From Dactylonectria macrodidyma (lineage: Eukaryota > Ascomycota > Sordariomycetes > Hypocreales > Nectriaceae): a DNA stretch of 64,000 nucleotides. The stretch's first letter is position 1. Each line of letters opens with the position of its first letter. Where the stretch lies: assembly GCA_020744425.1 (NCBI GenBank), contig JAGMUV010000005.1, forward strand, positions 2,914,001 through 2,978,000, read 5' to 3'. A model generated the notes under the pieces. It did no database searches. It was not told the DNA's origin and saw only the letters and a list, made by a program, of their open reading frames with translations. Positions 46,374 to 58,470 of the stretch are shown here, piece after piece. A program made the translations under genes and the position numbers.

Positions 46374-48123
46374 ATGAGTTTAACGAGTAACGAATATACC
46401 CACTCTGGTTCTAATGATGCAACGGCTAGCGTTGGGTTTGAAGATGGTGTATGTACGTACAAGTGGCGTAGCCTACGATGCGGATTCGAGAAATTGTGTA
46501 AGTGGCCTTGCAGAACTGAGGTAGCGGATCCCGCACAAACTGCTATCTATGATTTACCATATCTTATCTTCCTATTTTCTATATTTGCAAACAGTTTGCG
46601 GCGGGAGCTCAGTTTTTGAGATTACTAGTCGTGTTCTGGACGAGTCTTCATTCGCGCGAATGGCGTTGTGGAGGGAATCGGCGAGGGCGCCGTCAGGGCG
46701 GATGAGATATGATCTTGACATTGTAATATCAGATTCAGCTCTCGCCCACTAAGTCCTTTGATCTTGCGTGAACCAGTATCTAGACACTTAAAAGAAGATT
46801 TAAGAATGCTAAAGCTTCTCACTTTTACTCCGTCACAGCAACTACGGATCCTCTCGATGTGCAGATTTAATACTTTGATTAGATACGAGATACTGCCCAA
46901 CGAAGGATAAGGTATAGGTACATCAAATTTTAAAAAAAAAACATGGGGCTTCTTTCAACGCCTATCAACCACGAACGGGGTGCAGTTGGGAGTGGCTTAC
47001 AAGTGACCTTCGCTGCTGCATCTGGGACTCGTCCAGAAAATGCAGGTGGGACCTGACGCTTCGTGCTAGAAAATGGTCCAACGCCAATTTCAAGATAGGA
47101 TGATGATGGTGACACTTGACACCATTCCCATTGACTTTGACCAAGTGTTACGACACTTGAACAAGGTTGTTTCCGAATCGGAGCAAATGAAATGTCCCGT
47201 TGTTGGGACACCAAGATGAGTCCTCGTCATGTCACCTTGGTTTCTAGGCAGCATTCCAAGGCGCAAGACGCCCCGCTCAGCCACACATGTCACAACTAGG
47301 CAACAGGAAAAGACTGCCAGCACATTGGTGGACGATAGAGGCCATCTCGTTTGTTTTATTGGACAGAACAGACCGTCTTACAATGAGCCTCTTCCGTCTG
47401 GCCAGAACAGACCAAAGATTGTACTTGAATGAGCAGCTATTTCGTTGGTCGGAATAAGGTTATGGGACGGAAGAGCCGTGAAGCCCCGGTCCGCTGGGTG
47501 GCCAACAGGGCGGCCCAAGCCTGGTTGGCCTTTCTGGTGGTCGCTAATTAAGACCAGGATTATGCCACCAGAGAGCACCTGAAGGGGAATAATACCGCGA
47601 GAGACGGCCCATTTGATGACCCGCCCACTATCTCCCAGGGTTGAGGCACTGCCACCTCAAAGCCAACTCCAGGCCTGGAAGGTGCCAAGAGTAGCTGCCG
47701 AACACCCGTTAACGCCCTACGAACGCTGCTTACAGCGCCTGCTTAGAGAGGCTTGGAGGGGCTTGGGGAGCTTTAATGAGTGATCGTCGAAGCTGTCCCT
47801 CACACGTGACAGTACAAGACATTACAAGCCTCTGATTCGCGCATTCATCATCAGCCATCTTGAGCTCTCTCCACGGCACCTATTGTCGCTCGTCATTCAA
47901 CGCCTCCAGTTTCGCCAAACCCTCCCCCGTATTCAAACAAGACAGCTCAGTGCAGGTCCAGAAGACATCCATGGATTGACTCTGCGACCAAACAGCCGGA
48001 ATTTCTGTTAGATACGCCTTCCATGACCCAAGTTGCACGCCCAGACATTCACCCGCAAGCTCCTTGTTGAGTTAGCTGGCCACTAATTAGCAACGGCATC
48101 GCCCGGGGAAGCAAACCGCAACC
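46374..48123. other. Intergenic region upstream of the zinc-cluster gene
   Basis: About 1.75 kb without a supported gene. An 81-codon frame begins with ATG directly after the stop of the upstream gene (46374) but has no recognisable domain. The right half probably holds the promoter and leader of the transcription factor gene. Confidence 0.5.
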
Positions 48124-49756
48124 ATGGATATCAACGGGCAGTTCTCACCAAACCTACTGTCTTTTACCGACCAACCCGACTTTGACTATGGAGCATTCCT
48201 TCAAGGCGAGGATATTGTATTTCCCGAGAGTGGCCAGGCCAACATTGCCAACACGAGCGGCTTCTCCGATGACTCGGGTAAAGCAACCCCGCCAAGTTCA
48301 GAAAGTCGGAGCATGTCGAATTCGAGTACCGAGCTGGTGCGTCGAACCCCAGCACAGAAGCAGAGGCTGGAACGGAGAGGCCACACCAAGAGTCGTAGGG
48401 GGTGCTACAACTGCAAGAGGAGGCGCATCAAGGTATGTCGCTGTGCGCGTGCTCGTCTTACCCATGGCTGACCCCAGACCAGTGCCAGGAGACACATCCT
48501 GCATGCGGGCACTGCACCAAAACGGGCCTCAAGTGTGAATATCCCGCTCTGCCTCAAATAGTTCACCAGGTAAGGCGAACTGGGCACCTATCCCGTACCT
48601 TGATGGGATGAGGAACCCTATGGTTCAGCGCTGACTGTGACCTAGCCGCACCACCAGATTCCATTGTTCAGTCTGCAAGACATGCGGTTTTTCCAGCACT
48701 TCTTGACGCAGTGCTACCCCCACCATCCCCTGAAGCAAGAAGAAATCTGGACGCACGAGATTCCTTGCATCGCGCACAACGTATGTTGTCCTTCGATTGA
48801 CCAGTAAAGGAATGCCATGGTCGATGGATTGAGTTGGCTGACGTTTGCAGTACGAGTTCCTTATGCACTCTCTCCTAGGGTTCTCAGCGTCGCAGTTGAT
48901 CGCCTCCGACCCTAGCGTGGTTACATCAGCCATGAACCACCGCATCAAGGCCATCAAAGCCATCAAAAAGCGTTTGGCGGAGACGTCCAGGTCTTCCATC
49001 ACATACGAGGAAGCCAACGCAATGGTGGCAACCTGTTACGCCTTGACCTTCCAGTCCGTCAGCCTCGACGACGGGCTTGCAGAGTACATGACGTTTATCC
49101 GCGGCATCATGATCGTGGGGATGCAGATGATGTTTCGTGGCATTAAGCCCATTTTTTCAAACATGATGGAGCAGGATCAGGATGCCATTCTCGAGCCGAT
49201 TATGGAAAACCTGCCCCTCATCCAGAAGACGTGGGCGGACACTGCTATGGAAGCCATCGTGAACTTGAAGCCCCTGTGTCTCGAGCAGGTTGAGGTTGAG
49301 TATCAAGAGCAGCTAGTGGATATTGTGAGCAATCTCTATGTTAGCTCTTGGGATGGTAAATTCTTTCCACTCACATTGACGAAGAGAAGTCAGCCATAGC
49401 TAACTTGAGCAGCGTACAAGTCGTACACCAGGCAGTACGGATGGTGGATGCTCCTCCCGCACAACTCGTTCCAGGAGGTTATCAACCCCAATAATCAGGT
49501 TATGATCTTGCTGCACTCGCATTGGGTTTCGATCAACGAGATCATGTCCTTCATCACGCAGCAAGAGTTGCATGCGCGACAGAAGTCACCAACTCCCCCC
49601 CGCGAAGGGCAGGCGGATATTGATCCTGGGTTTCAACGGTGGCTAAAGTATATGAATTCGCACGTGGATTATGAACACCAGATGTACAACCAGTGGCCGA
49701 TGTGGGTAGAGGAGCAGCTGACCCGGGACATAACGTTCTTTGGCAAGACTAGGTAG
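48124..49756 (+). CDS. Zn(II)2Cys6 transcription factor, Upc2-like
   Basis: Five exons (48124-48432, 48483-48569, 48646-48780, 48851-49355, 49413-49756) give 459 residues. The zinc cluster is split by intron 1 and fits the canonical spacing exactly: Cys94, Cys97, Cys104, Cys111, Cys114 and Cys121 (CYNCKRRRIK then CQETHPACGHC). A basic stretch, RRGHTKSRRG, precedes it. The rest is the helical regulatory domain of the sterol uptake control (Upc2/Ecm22) type, with FFQHFLTQCYPHHP, HSLLGFSASQL and EYMTFIRGIMIVG. Such proteins bind DNA in the nucleus. In yeast the group senses sterol, but fungi have many paralogues, so a role in ergosterol control is only a suggestion. The start ATG has a good context (CAACCATGG). 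Confidence 0.9.
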
Positions 49757-50653
49757 AGACCCTGACATGTGTTTCTTGCTGCTAATGATTTGTTTGGTGG
49801 ATCATTATGCATGAATCATGTTGACGGATGCTGGAATTGGTCTGGTATCTTGTTATGTGTCTTGGTGTACGCAGGAGGCGTGGTGTTCTTTGGTTTTCAA
49901 GCGTGGCGCTTTGGATGGATCCAGGTTGAAGGCTGAGTGGAAATTGATCAACAGCAATCGAATCTTGCAATCCCCACTTCAAATTTTCTAAGGGACGCAT
50001 CCGCAGCGACCTCTTTAACCTCGATGAGGTTTGCATCGCCTCACAGCATCAAGCCGGAAGCGGGAACACATGGGTTGGCATAACGGTCGGGCAAAACCTC
50101 CTGCGTCATTCTCATGGGCTTCAACTCGTTGATCCACTTCCTCAAATCTTAGGTCTGCAGATCAGGTCTAGCGCACCCGCCCTCCTCCGTGACACCCTTG
50201 ACTCCGCCTCCAGGGGGCCTATTTTCGTGGCCCTGATTGGGTCGTTGGGATCTCGCATTCATCGTATTTCAACGAGATCCGACACGACTGGCGGGGCTGA
50301 TGGGAATTGGGCCAATCAGGAGACAAGTCATGGCGACAGGGCTGAGACAGTTGCAGACCGTCTAACAATCATCAGAAGGTGGCGGAGGGCGGGATGGGCG
50401 ACCGTATTTCGCGTTGGGCTTTTAGCGAAGCCTACGAGGAGGAAAAGGAATCAGGTCGGCCGAGTATATAGATGGAGGCTCGCGGCGTGGAAGACGAGGA
50501 GAGAGTCCTGAAGATTATTATACACAGAGCTCCAACAACACTTACACGAAGAGACTCGAGCTACGAAACATCACAACCATCAAAACCAACACCGAGTTGT
50601 ACCTACTACAAAAGCCCACAATCAACTTGTATCACAAAACATTACTACCCAAC
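49757..50653. other. Intergenic region before the tubby-like gene
   Basis: About 0.9 kb. The right part from 50.5 kb is A/C-rich with ACAC words, typical of a fungal 5' leader. No gene, RNA or repeat was supported. Confidence 0.5.
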
Positions 50654-51589
50654 ATGTCCGCTGCAGTCAAACACGCGCCGGCTCCGGCCTCACAGATCCG
50701 CCGGACCTCCATCGACCAAGACTCTCTGCCCCCAGACTATACCGTCTCGGAGGGCTACGAGCTCGGCAACCTGAGGGCATCCTCATCCGCCGACTCCCTA
50801 CCACAGTACAATGCCGTTTACGAGGACGCAGCTGCGGCTTCCTCCTCATCCTCCTCCGCGGCCAGCCCGGACGCCGGCTTCCACGCTACCAAGCTGCTTC
50901 AGATTCAGGCAAAGGGCCAGCCGATGATGAGGTTGCCGCTACCACCACGGCCAGACCCCATCTATGTTTTCGGCGTCACGCCGACTGGCGAGCTCGATGA
51001 GGCCGAGTACGTCTCCGTGAGGCCGACCCGCGGTTCGGGCTCCTGCTTCCTCGCCCGGGCAGGAGACCCGGCCCAGACGCCCATCTGCACCACCACGTAT
51101 CGCTTCGGGCCGAACCGACCGCCCAAGATCCAGTTTCTGGAGGACAGCGGCTCCGAGGAGATCGTCTTCGAGTGCAAAGGAAACTTCACGCGCGCAACGG
51201 CCATGCGCACGCCCTTGGGCACTTTCGAGTGGCGCTACAGTACGCGGGCCGAGCGCCGAGCTGCCGGCCCGGACGTCGACAGCCTACTGATCCTGGACCG
51301 GACGACGACGGTCTCGCTCGCGGGCGGCGGGTCGGAGGTGCGCCGGCGCAAAGTCGGCCAGCTCGTCCGGTCCGGCGGCCTGCGCACCGAGGGCACCCGG
51401 AGGAGCACCGCGGGCAACGGCGGCCGCCTGATGCTGGACCTGCGCGATTGGGCCGACCGCAAGGCTGAGGCTGGCCAGATGGAGCTCTTGGCTGTTGCAA
51501 GCTGCGTGTCTATGCTCAAGAAGGAGGTTGACCGCCGGCGCTTACACCAGACCATGATAATGATGGGAGCGGCTTCTGGTGGCCCTTAA
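50654..51589 (+). CDS. Tubby C-terminal-like protein with PPxY motif
   Basis: This intronless gene encodes 311 residues from the ATG at 50654. The N-terminal 75 residues are disordered, with LPPDY (residues 25-29), LPQY and a Ser-rich run. The remainder has beta-strand patterns of the tubby/LURP-like fold (YVFGVTPTGELDEAEYVSVRP, TTYRFGPNRPPKIQF, GTFEWRYSTRAERRA), and a helix near the end (ELLAVASCVSMLKKEVDRR). Fungal proteins of this kind are mostly uncharacterised. PPxY motifs bind WW domains of Rsp5-type ubiquitin ligases, so an adaptor or substrate role is possible. The gene is strongly GC-rich in third positions, which creates long antisense frames that I ignored. Confidence 0.75.
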   Translation: MSAAVKHAPAPASQIRRTSIDQDSLPPDYTVSEGYELGNLRASSSADSLPQYNAVYEDAAAASSSSSSAASPDAGFHATKLLQIQAKGQPMMRLPLPPRPDPIYVFGVTPTGELDEAEYVSVRPTRGSGSCFLARAGDPAQTPICTTTYRFGPNRPPKIQFLEDSGSEEIVFECKGNFTRATAMRTPLGTFEWRYSTRAERRAAGPDVDSLLILDRTTTVSLAGGGSEVRRRKVGQLVRSGGLRTEGTRRSTAGNGGRLMLDLRDWADRKAEAGQMELLAVASCVSMLKKEVDRRRLHQTMIMMGAASGGP

Positions 51590-51841
51590 AGGATGACCTT
51601 ATACTAGGTAAGGTAAGGAGACGGGTGGCAAGGCGGCAAAGGTGGGCGGTGAGATTGATACCCAGTACTTTTCTTTATGTTTTTTTGTTTATTTTCACTG
51701 CAGTTCAATGGTTCACAAAGGTGGTATAGAAGCTAGTATTAGTATGGTAGTCTGTTGTATCAATCACATCTTCAATTTGACAATTTTGATATCCACAAAA
51801 TTGGCCCAGGGGCCACTCCTCCTCATATGCATGTCGTGCGA

Positions 51842-53978
51842 TCAGTCCTGCACATCCAAGCCTGCACTCTTCTCATTATTTTTGAACTCTTGGACTTCGG
51901 CGCTGCGCCGCTCCGGCTCCTCCTTGATGCCCGACTTCTCGAGCTCCTTCTTGGTGCACTTACACGAGTACCGCACCTTGCAGCCCTTCTTCTCGCCGAT
52001 GAAAGGGTCGTTGGTGCACGACTTACCGAAGAGCTCGACCAGGAGGACCCAGAGTGTCAACCCCAGAGTCACAGAGATGAGGTGCAGCGAATTGAGTGAC
52101 TTGGCCATCGGTAGGAAGAACAAAATGATACAGACAGCAAAGCGGTTGCATAGACGGCTCGTCTTGCTCCAGCGCAGGGTGGCGGGAACGCGGTGCTGGT
52201 GGCACCAAGAAATGACTCCCATGAAGAGCAGCGCGATGGCGAGGCCGTGGCAGTAGAAGAAGCGGATCCCATTGGCGATCTCGGGCTCTGCGCGCTCAAA
52301 GTAGTGCTCCGACAGCTGCTCTGGGTTTGTGTTGGGTGTATCTGTGGTCAAGACTAGCTTCGACAAACCTGCAGAGGCGAGAATATAGCCCATGACGAAG
52401 GGGAGATGGGCATAGCCCCAGATGGAGGCTTTGCGGCTGTTAGCAGAGGTTGAGGGTAGCGGGGCTACCTTGGATGGCTTACCTGCTAAGACTGAGCTTC
52501 GGATGGCATGTACGTCGATGTTGTGGCCATCGATATCAAAGTAGATCCAGTTGAAGATGAAGGCCTGAACGAGTCCAAGAACAGCTTTGCCAAGGAAGGC
52601 ATTGACGGTGTAGCCACCATAGCTCTGGAACATGACACCCACCACAGAGTATCCAAGAACGAGGGAGACGAACGCATTGGTCCTTTCGACTCTGTGTTCG
52701 ATATTGACTGCTGGGTAGAACTCAAAGAACCCAACTAACCACTTGCTGAATCGGGTTTCTTGTTTAGCCGTGCGACTGTAACGGAAAAGTCCAACCATGA
52801 TGCTCTGTCCCCACATGTCGAAAGCAATCGCAATCCAAATGAGCGCAAGACGGGATGGCATCTCGACGTGAATGCTGGCGATCCATAGGGCAGACGGAAC
52901 TAAGATGTTGATGCACTCGCAGATCATCACTCCGTGGACCATAGGCAGAAGGTAGGCCGTGATAGCAAAGTGGATTACGCCCCTCAGGCGGGCTGCGAGG
53001 TAGAAAGACACCATCATCGTGTATGTGTTGTGCTTTTCGTCCTCATAGAAGGAATAAGTCATGTTGGTTGTAAATCTGGTTCTGTCAGCATTTGCGCAGT
53101 CGTGCCAAGGAGCTAGTTCGACATACCCCAAGAGACATGCGATCTCGAAAAGAATTTCTAGCCTGGTCAAGACATCATCCGTCTCGAACCAACTCAGAAC
53201 CAGTGTGACGTCGGTCCAAATCTTCCATGACATGATGAAGGTGATGGCGAATCGAAGCAATTCTCGGCCTGTTGGCTCCGCCCACATGTGCTCGCCGTTG
53301 ATGTGGATGATACCAACTATTGGAGCTTATTAGCGAGGCACCCAGACGAAGCAAGCCAGGGTAAGTACCGTAGAGTAGGTCGAAAAAGAGCTCAATGGCT
53401 TGAATCTCTGCTTGTTCGGAAGCACGCCACAGTAAGCCTTGATGGAACCATTGCTTCACTACAGGCCTCTTGAATAGCTTGGTTGTCTCTCCCAGCCGGG
53501 CTCCAGACCGACTAGATCCGACAGAAAGGGTGTCCCCGGACATGGATGTTCCAGCCGAGGCTTGCCCTTCGTTAGCCTCTTCGTCATCATCGTCGTTGTT
53601 GTAGGTGCGCAAGTTGGCACCGTATCCGAACTTATTGAAGTTGGCATTGAGGCCTGCCGAGTTGGTGCTGAGGCGCTCTAGCTCGCTGTTGACGGAATTG
53701 AGCTGGTTGTGAACGTCCTCCCACTCGGCAAACGCAGCGCCGTGTGTTTCGCGAAGGTCGTTGCGACGCCTCTCGTGATGCTCTCGCGTCTCCCGGAGGT
53801 AGCCAGAGTGCTCTGGTGAGCCGTGGACAATGATCTCGACCTGCATCTCATCCTGGTTACTGTATTTGCGCCGTAGGTCTTCGAGGTCCTCGGGCAGCGA
53901 AGCGATAACCTTCTTGCCACTGGGCAGGGTGAATTCCTGGGGCCGCCGCCGCCGCCTTCCGGCGAGAATTGAGGCCAT
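51842..53978 (-). CDS. LtrA-family (low temperature requirement A) multi-pass membrane protein
   Basis: Four exons (53978-53369, 53316-53127, 53075-52483, 52428-51842) give about 659 residues. The N-terminal 190 residues are polar and cytosolic by inference, with a polybasic start (GRRRRRP) and a coiled-coil part (NQLNSVNSELERLS). The LtrA domain begins with IELFFDLLYV at about 195, continues with TGRELLRFAITFIMSWKIWTD and has roughly ten hydrophobic helices. The cytosolic tail is Lys/Glu-rich, with KCTKKELEKSG. Introns 2 and 3 are 51 and 54 bp, divisible by three and free of in-frame stops. I removed them because of their GTATGT and GTAAGC donors, GCTGAC and GCTAAC branch sites, and better family fit (CLLG-FTTNM). 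The start is the ATG at 53978. LtrA proteins are membrane proteins of poorly defined function. Confidence 0.85.
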
Positions 53979-54524
53979 AGCTGGAGCGAGAAAATAGATG
54001 ACAGGAACAAAAACACAGCGAAACTGCTCTCGCAAAATTCGGCGAGATGAGATGTGGGTGTGGGTGGTAGTAATACCAGTCAATGCACCGCCAAGATAAT
54101 CGCAAGGGGTCGAGCTACAGGCTCACAGCTTAGGCGCAAACGCCATAGCCTGCCGCCGTCGTATAGCAAATGCACCGACCTGCATCAGTAATACCAGTAA
54201 TTAAGGCAGCCATGCCTGCGAGGCCCTGGCAACTTTCACGCAGTGGTCAGGCCTATCATTGGCTTCTGCTGTCTCGTCTCGACGCCTCGAATCTCCCAGG
54301 GAGCGTTAGCATGGGCGCCGCCGATCTATGCAAATTAAGGTTGTTATCTCTTATCTCTAATCACGTGAGCGACAGGGGGAACCCAGCGTGCAATCGTTTT
54401 GGCTGCTGCCTCAGGCGCCAACTCCAAGCTCTGCCGTTGTCCGGTAATTCGGAGCAAAGATTCAGCCATCATCACCCACCAATTGCCCATCCCTCCTCAT
54501 CAACCCTTCAACACTACCGCCAAA
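53979..54524. promoter_or_regulatory. Divergent promoter region, LtrA gene and atp15
   Basis: About 550 bp between the two start codons must contain both promoters. The stretch before atp15 is CT-rich with CATCAT and CACC words. No specific factor site was identified. Confidence 0.5.
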
Positions 54525-54898
54525 ATGACTGCTGCGTGGAAAGCCGCTGGCCTGACGTACGTCGATTGATCCCTCGCTCTGGCCGTTCGACAATTGGCCG
54601 TCCCTTTGCGCGATTGTCCCGACCGACCTTGTCCGAGCCGAAGAGCTAACCCGATCCTCCAACAGCTACAACCGCTACCTGGCTGTCGCCGCCCGCGCTG
54701 TCCGCCGAAGCCTCAAGGAGGAGAAGCGCATTGCCGTCGAGCGCCGAGGCGAGCTGGACCTCAAGTTTGTCCGATGGCAGGTAAGGCATCACCATTCCTG
54801 CGGAGCTTGATTGGCGACGAGACTGACGGATAATACCTCAACAGAACGGCAAGCAGGGCGAGGTTAAGGCCATCAACTCCCTCAGCTCCTCTTCCTAA
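54525..54898 (+). CDS. atp15: Mitochondrial F1-ATPase epsilon subunit
   Basis: Three exons (54525-54556, 54666-54780, 54845-54898) encode 66 residues, close to the yeast length of 62. The sequence starts MTAAWKAAGLTYNRYL, with intron 1 inside the Thr codon, and continues AARAVRRSLKEEKR, RRGELDLKFVRWQ and NGKQGE. These are the conserved blocks of the eukaryotic epsilon subunit, which lies in the central stalk of mitochondrial ATP synthase with gamma and delta. As in relatives there is no separate cleavable presequence. It is divergently transcribed from the LtrA gene. Confidence 0.93.
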
Positions 54899-55560
54899 TC
54901 GAACAACGTCGAAATGATTGCGCGTGGATAATGGGGCCTGACGGTGACCTTCCGGTTTGCTGGGCTTGGAATGATGGAATGAGCACCATGCTCTCGGGGC
55001 AGCCCGCCGCATGTACCCTGTGCAACTTGTATCATAAAACCCGACTGCTACAAATATACCAATCTGTGAGCAACATGATTGCAATTGGGACCTGAGCGAG
55101 AAGCGTGAATGTTGTGCCCTTTGTAGAGCGAATTGTCCTCACGCGCGAGTTGGATCTACTTGGTACGCGGCACGAATCCTTTTTCCCACCCGGCTACAGC
55201 CGAAGAGGGGGCCAGGCGCTTCCCATTTGGCCGCAACGCACTGCACGCAGGGCAACTTGGAGGATACACTTCAAGACAAGCCATAGTCGTCCGAATGATT
55301 TTATATAATTCGGCTTCCAAATACGTACCGTCGACGGTGAAATTTTGTTCATGTTGGTGACAGGGAACATTTGACATTTTACTGGGACCGTCTTACTGGG
55401 CCATGCTGGCTGGACAGGCGACTAAGGCAGCTGAGTACTGAACCGCCATCGTCAACGCACCCGTGAAAACTCCATCCTCTTGACTTTTTCTCCTGTTTCC
55501 CCCCCTCAACGCCTTCTTCAAAAGTTGGATGCGGCGAGTCGTTGCCTGCGACCTGTTCAA
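54899..55560. other. Intergenic region between atp15 and mak10
   Basis: About 660 bp holding the atp15 3' end and the mak10 promoter. A C/T-rich tract lies at 55.49-55.52 kb shortly before the mak10 start. No other feature is supported. Confidence 0.5.
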
Positions 55561-58156
55561 ATGGCCGACTTCGGGATCGGGGTCCCAGACGGTGGGTCGC
55601 AGCATCTCGTTATTGTGTGGCCAAAAGTCTTACTGATCGTCTAGAAATTGCAAGATTGTCGCTGGACCAGGAGGCCGTTCTCCCACCCCCTCCACCCCCT
55701 CCACCGCTGGCTAATACCAAGTCATCAGGCGTGATTGCCGTTGATATCACAGCCAAGTTTGCAGAAGCTGTCCAGAGTCCGTCGTCTTCAGCGTCACTTG
55801 CAGTGTCTTGACTAACCTTATCAGCACTGGCGCCTGGTGAGCTCGTCAAGGATGGCTTCTTCACACTTTTCGAGTCCGTTGCGGCTCTTGAGGTAGGGGA
55901 ATGCGTACTGGAGTGCGAGTTCATGTGGCTGATGAACTGTAGATCATGGATCCCAAAATGGACAGCGGCTGCGTCCAGTCGGAAGAGGACTTGGAGGAGC
56001 TATATGACGTCTCACAGCTACTGCTCCCAGAGCAGGTGCTTGGCATCATCGACCAGCTTTTGTGTCACGAGGTCAGTATGTACTTGCGACATATTGCATC
56101 AAAAGCTCACTGGATACAGATGGCCTGGCACTTGGGGTACCCGCTTTCACAGACGTTGTTCACCAGCGTCTACGTCGAGTCGCTTCTGATGCCAACACCG
56201 AGAAATATACAACAAGCAGATTTTGTCCGGGATATGCCTGGAGATTCGAGCCAAGATCCGATGCTGACGATCTTGCGCGCCTATTGCCTAGGAATGCTGA
56301 AAGCCTGCGGTTACGTAAATGAGAGGATACGATCTGAGCACTTCTATGAGGTATGTTGCGGAGACAAAACCGAGACTCGGAGATTAACCCAAGCCATTAG
56401 GAGGAAGACTTCGTCACAAACACATACAATCGCAATCTGCTGGCTGATATACCAACGGAAGCCGTCCGAGAGACCCTCCTTGAGGCACAGAAGCTGGTGA
56501 GCTCGTTGAGCGACAAACTGAGCGATGACATATGTCAGGCACTCAACCGCCGGCTCAAGCTCCGGTTCTTCTTCTTAGACGCCACCGAATGCCTTCAACA
56601 CATTAAAGAGCCCGAGCTGGCGAGAAAGCCATGGGAGGAAGCTATTGCTCTGCTCCCGGGAATCAAGGCATCGCACGAGCTAGGCAAAGCGGTTGACGAG
56701 TCATTCAGCGCCAAGTTGCAAAGGAAGCTCGCCAGCACAATGCCGCCGAGGCCGATAGTGCAGTTGAGGTTTGAAGATGCATTTGGTCACCTGTCGCGCC
56801 TCTTCAAGGACGGCTCTGAGCTACTCGGTGTCCTCAATTACACCGACTCTCAATGCCTCCTAGTACGTGTCTAAATTATCCGAAAGAAGGGCAATAACTG
56901 ACGAGAAGTAGAAATTCGTTTGCAGCTTTCAAGCCAAGAAGCCACAGCCTCTGGTCTACGCGAGAACACTACTACAGACCTTCCTCTTTAATGAAATGGA
57001 ATTCCTAGGGTCGATGAGCATCCGCCAAATTATGGACGACGACTTTTCGATCGTGACGATGCCTGCAAATCCTAGGCTGGATCGTGACAACGACGAGATC
57101 GAAGCCGTCCAAGACCCGCGTTTTACCATGTCTCAGCAGATGGAACTATTCAGGCAGAAAGCGGCGCAGCCGTTCCTCGACGTACTGCGGACCTTCTGCC
57201 AAAACCGATGCCGCGTGCGACGCACTCTCTGCCACATCATCCGCGACTGGGAGAACCTCCAGGTCGATGCCGAGGAAATCGACCAGCTTATTCAAGTTAG
57301 GATTAAGGAGCGGCCAGTGGTGCAGGCATCTCCCGTGGACAGGAGCCCCATCGAGTCTTACTCCCTGCCACTTTCTTCCTGGACGTATCTCTACAAGCTG
57401 CAGATGATGGAATGGATCGTACAGCTGGGCTTCGAGCTCGAGGTATACCAGCCCGACGAGTTTGCGGGAATGTACTGGTATCTCAACTACCTGGCCAAGT
57501 GGAGACTGCAGCACATAGAGAGGATCCAAATGTTCATCAGACAGAGGGCAGAGGAGGCAAGCAACCCACTTCAGCCAGCCGACCCTGCTGTTGTCCGCCA
57601 GCTGGAGCGATCCGAGACATTCATCCGGCTCTCGATGTTGGACTCTATAGTGACATGGGAGCTGTCGGACTCCTTGTCCTGCCTCTACACTGTCCTTGCT
57701 CGGCTCGACCTCGTCAAGGCACCGCCGAGGCCTTACAGCAACAACGAGCTGCGATACGAGCTACGCATGCGGCCGTTCGCGTCCGTCGGCCTCCCGGCTC
57801 TCCCCGATTATGAAGTCTTCGTCGCCGGGACGGAGCAGCCAGAGGTGTCCACGTCGGACATCCTACAATATGCAGAGAAGGCCGTAGCGGGAGCGAGGAG
57901 AGGCTTCGAGAGGTTCGTGAGCCGGAACTTCACAGCCCACGATGCCTTCTCCGTCGGCTCGCATGAGCGCTGGGTGGCGACCAGCAAGAACGGGCTCAAG
58001 TCATGCATCGCGACAGGGATTGCTATTTCTGCCGTACAGAAAGCTCTCGAGAAGTCGCTGACGACCGGGGAGCTGAAAATCAAGGCCGAGGTGCCGACAC
58101 CGGATAAGTCTTATCACGACTGGTGGGTCGTTCCCAGGATCACACCCATCCCATAG
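55561..58156 (+). CDS. mak10: NatC N-terminal acetyltransferase auxiliary subunit Mak10
   Basis: Seven exons (55561-55591, 55645-55776, 55825-55892, 55943-56071, 56120-56350, 56401-56862, 56912-58156) give 765 residues. The family signature GELVKDGFFTLFE then IMDPKMDSGC lies at about residues 58-87, followed by AWHLGYPLSQTLFTSVYVE. Mid and C-terminal blocks include FMDF-like LGSMSIRQIMDDDF, RRTLCHIIRDWENLQ and LPLSSWTYLYKLQMMEW. The first exon is only 31 bp, and an eight-proline run follows at about residues 23-30. NatC (Naa30/Mak3, Naa35/Mak10, Naa38/Mak31) acetylates N-termini such as Met-Leu and Met-Phe on ribosomes. Mak10 is the large scaffold subunit. All introns have consensus ends. Confidence 0.93.
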
Positions 58157-58470
58157 AAGTTGCACAACTGGACGGCTTTAAGGGTCTTTATGTATAGCAT
58201 CTCTATATCTGCATACAAGCGACTATTCGGGTATCCAAATCACATGCTTTCCTCCCTCCCCAAGTAGAAGTTGAACCATGCTATCATATCCTCACAATCC
58301 ACGGATAATACACAATGGACCGCGCGTCCCACAACTAACTCTTGAAGAGTCCTACCTACTAACTACAATGCTTAATGGCAGTGAATTGACTGCCGAGACG
58401 TGCCATCGAGAGGCGCATCAACCTTCGATGCAGTGTCTAGTTGTCGAGATGTCAGGTTGACAGGTTGCAT
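58157..58470. other. Convergent 3' spacer between mak10 and the carrier gene
   Basis: A spacer of 314 bp where both genes end. It holds their 3' untranslated regions. No gene is seen. Confidence 0.6.

Noticed and set aside
46374..46619. 81-residue frame directly after the 624-residue protein
   Set aside because: The ATG follows the stop codon by chance position. No domain, and fungal genes are not usually translated as operons.
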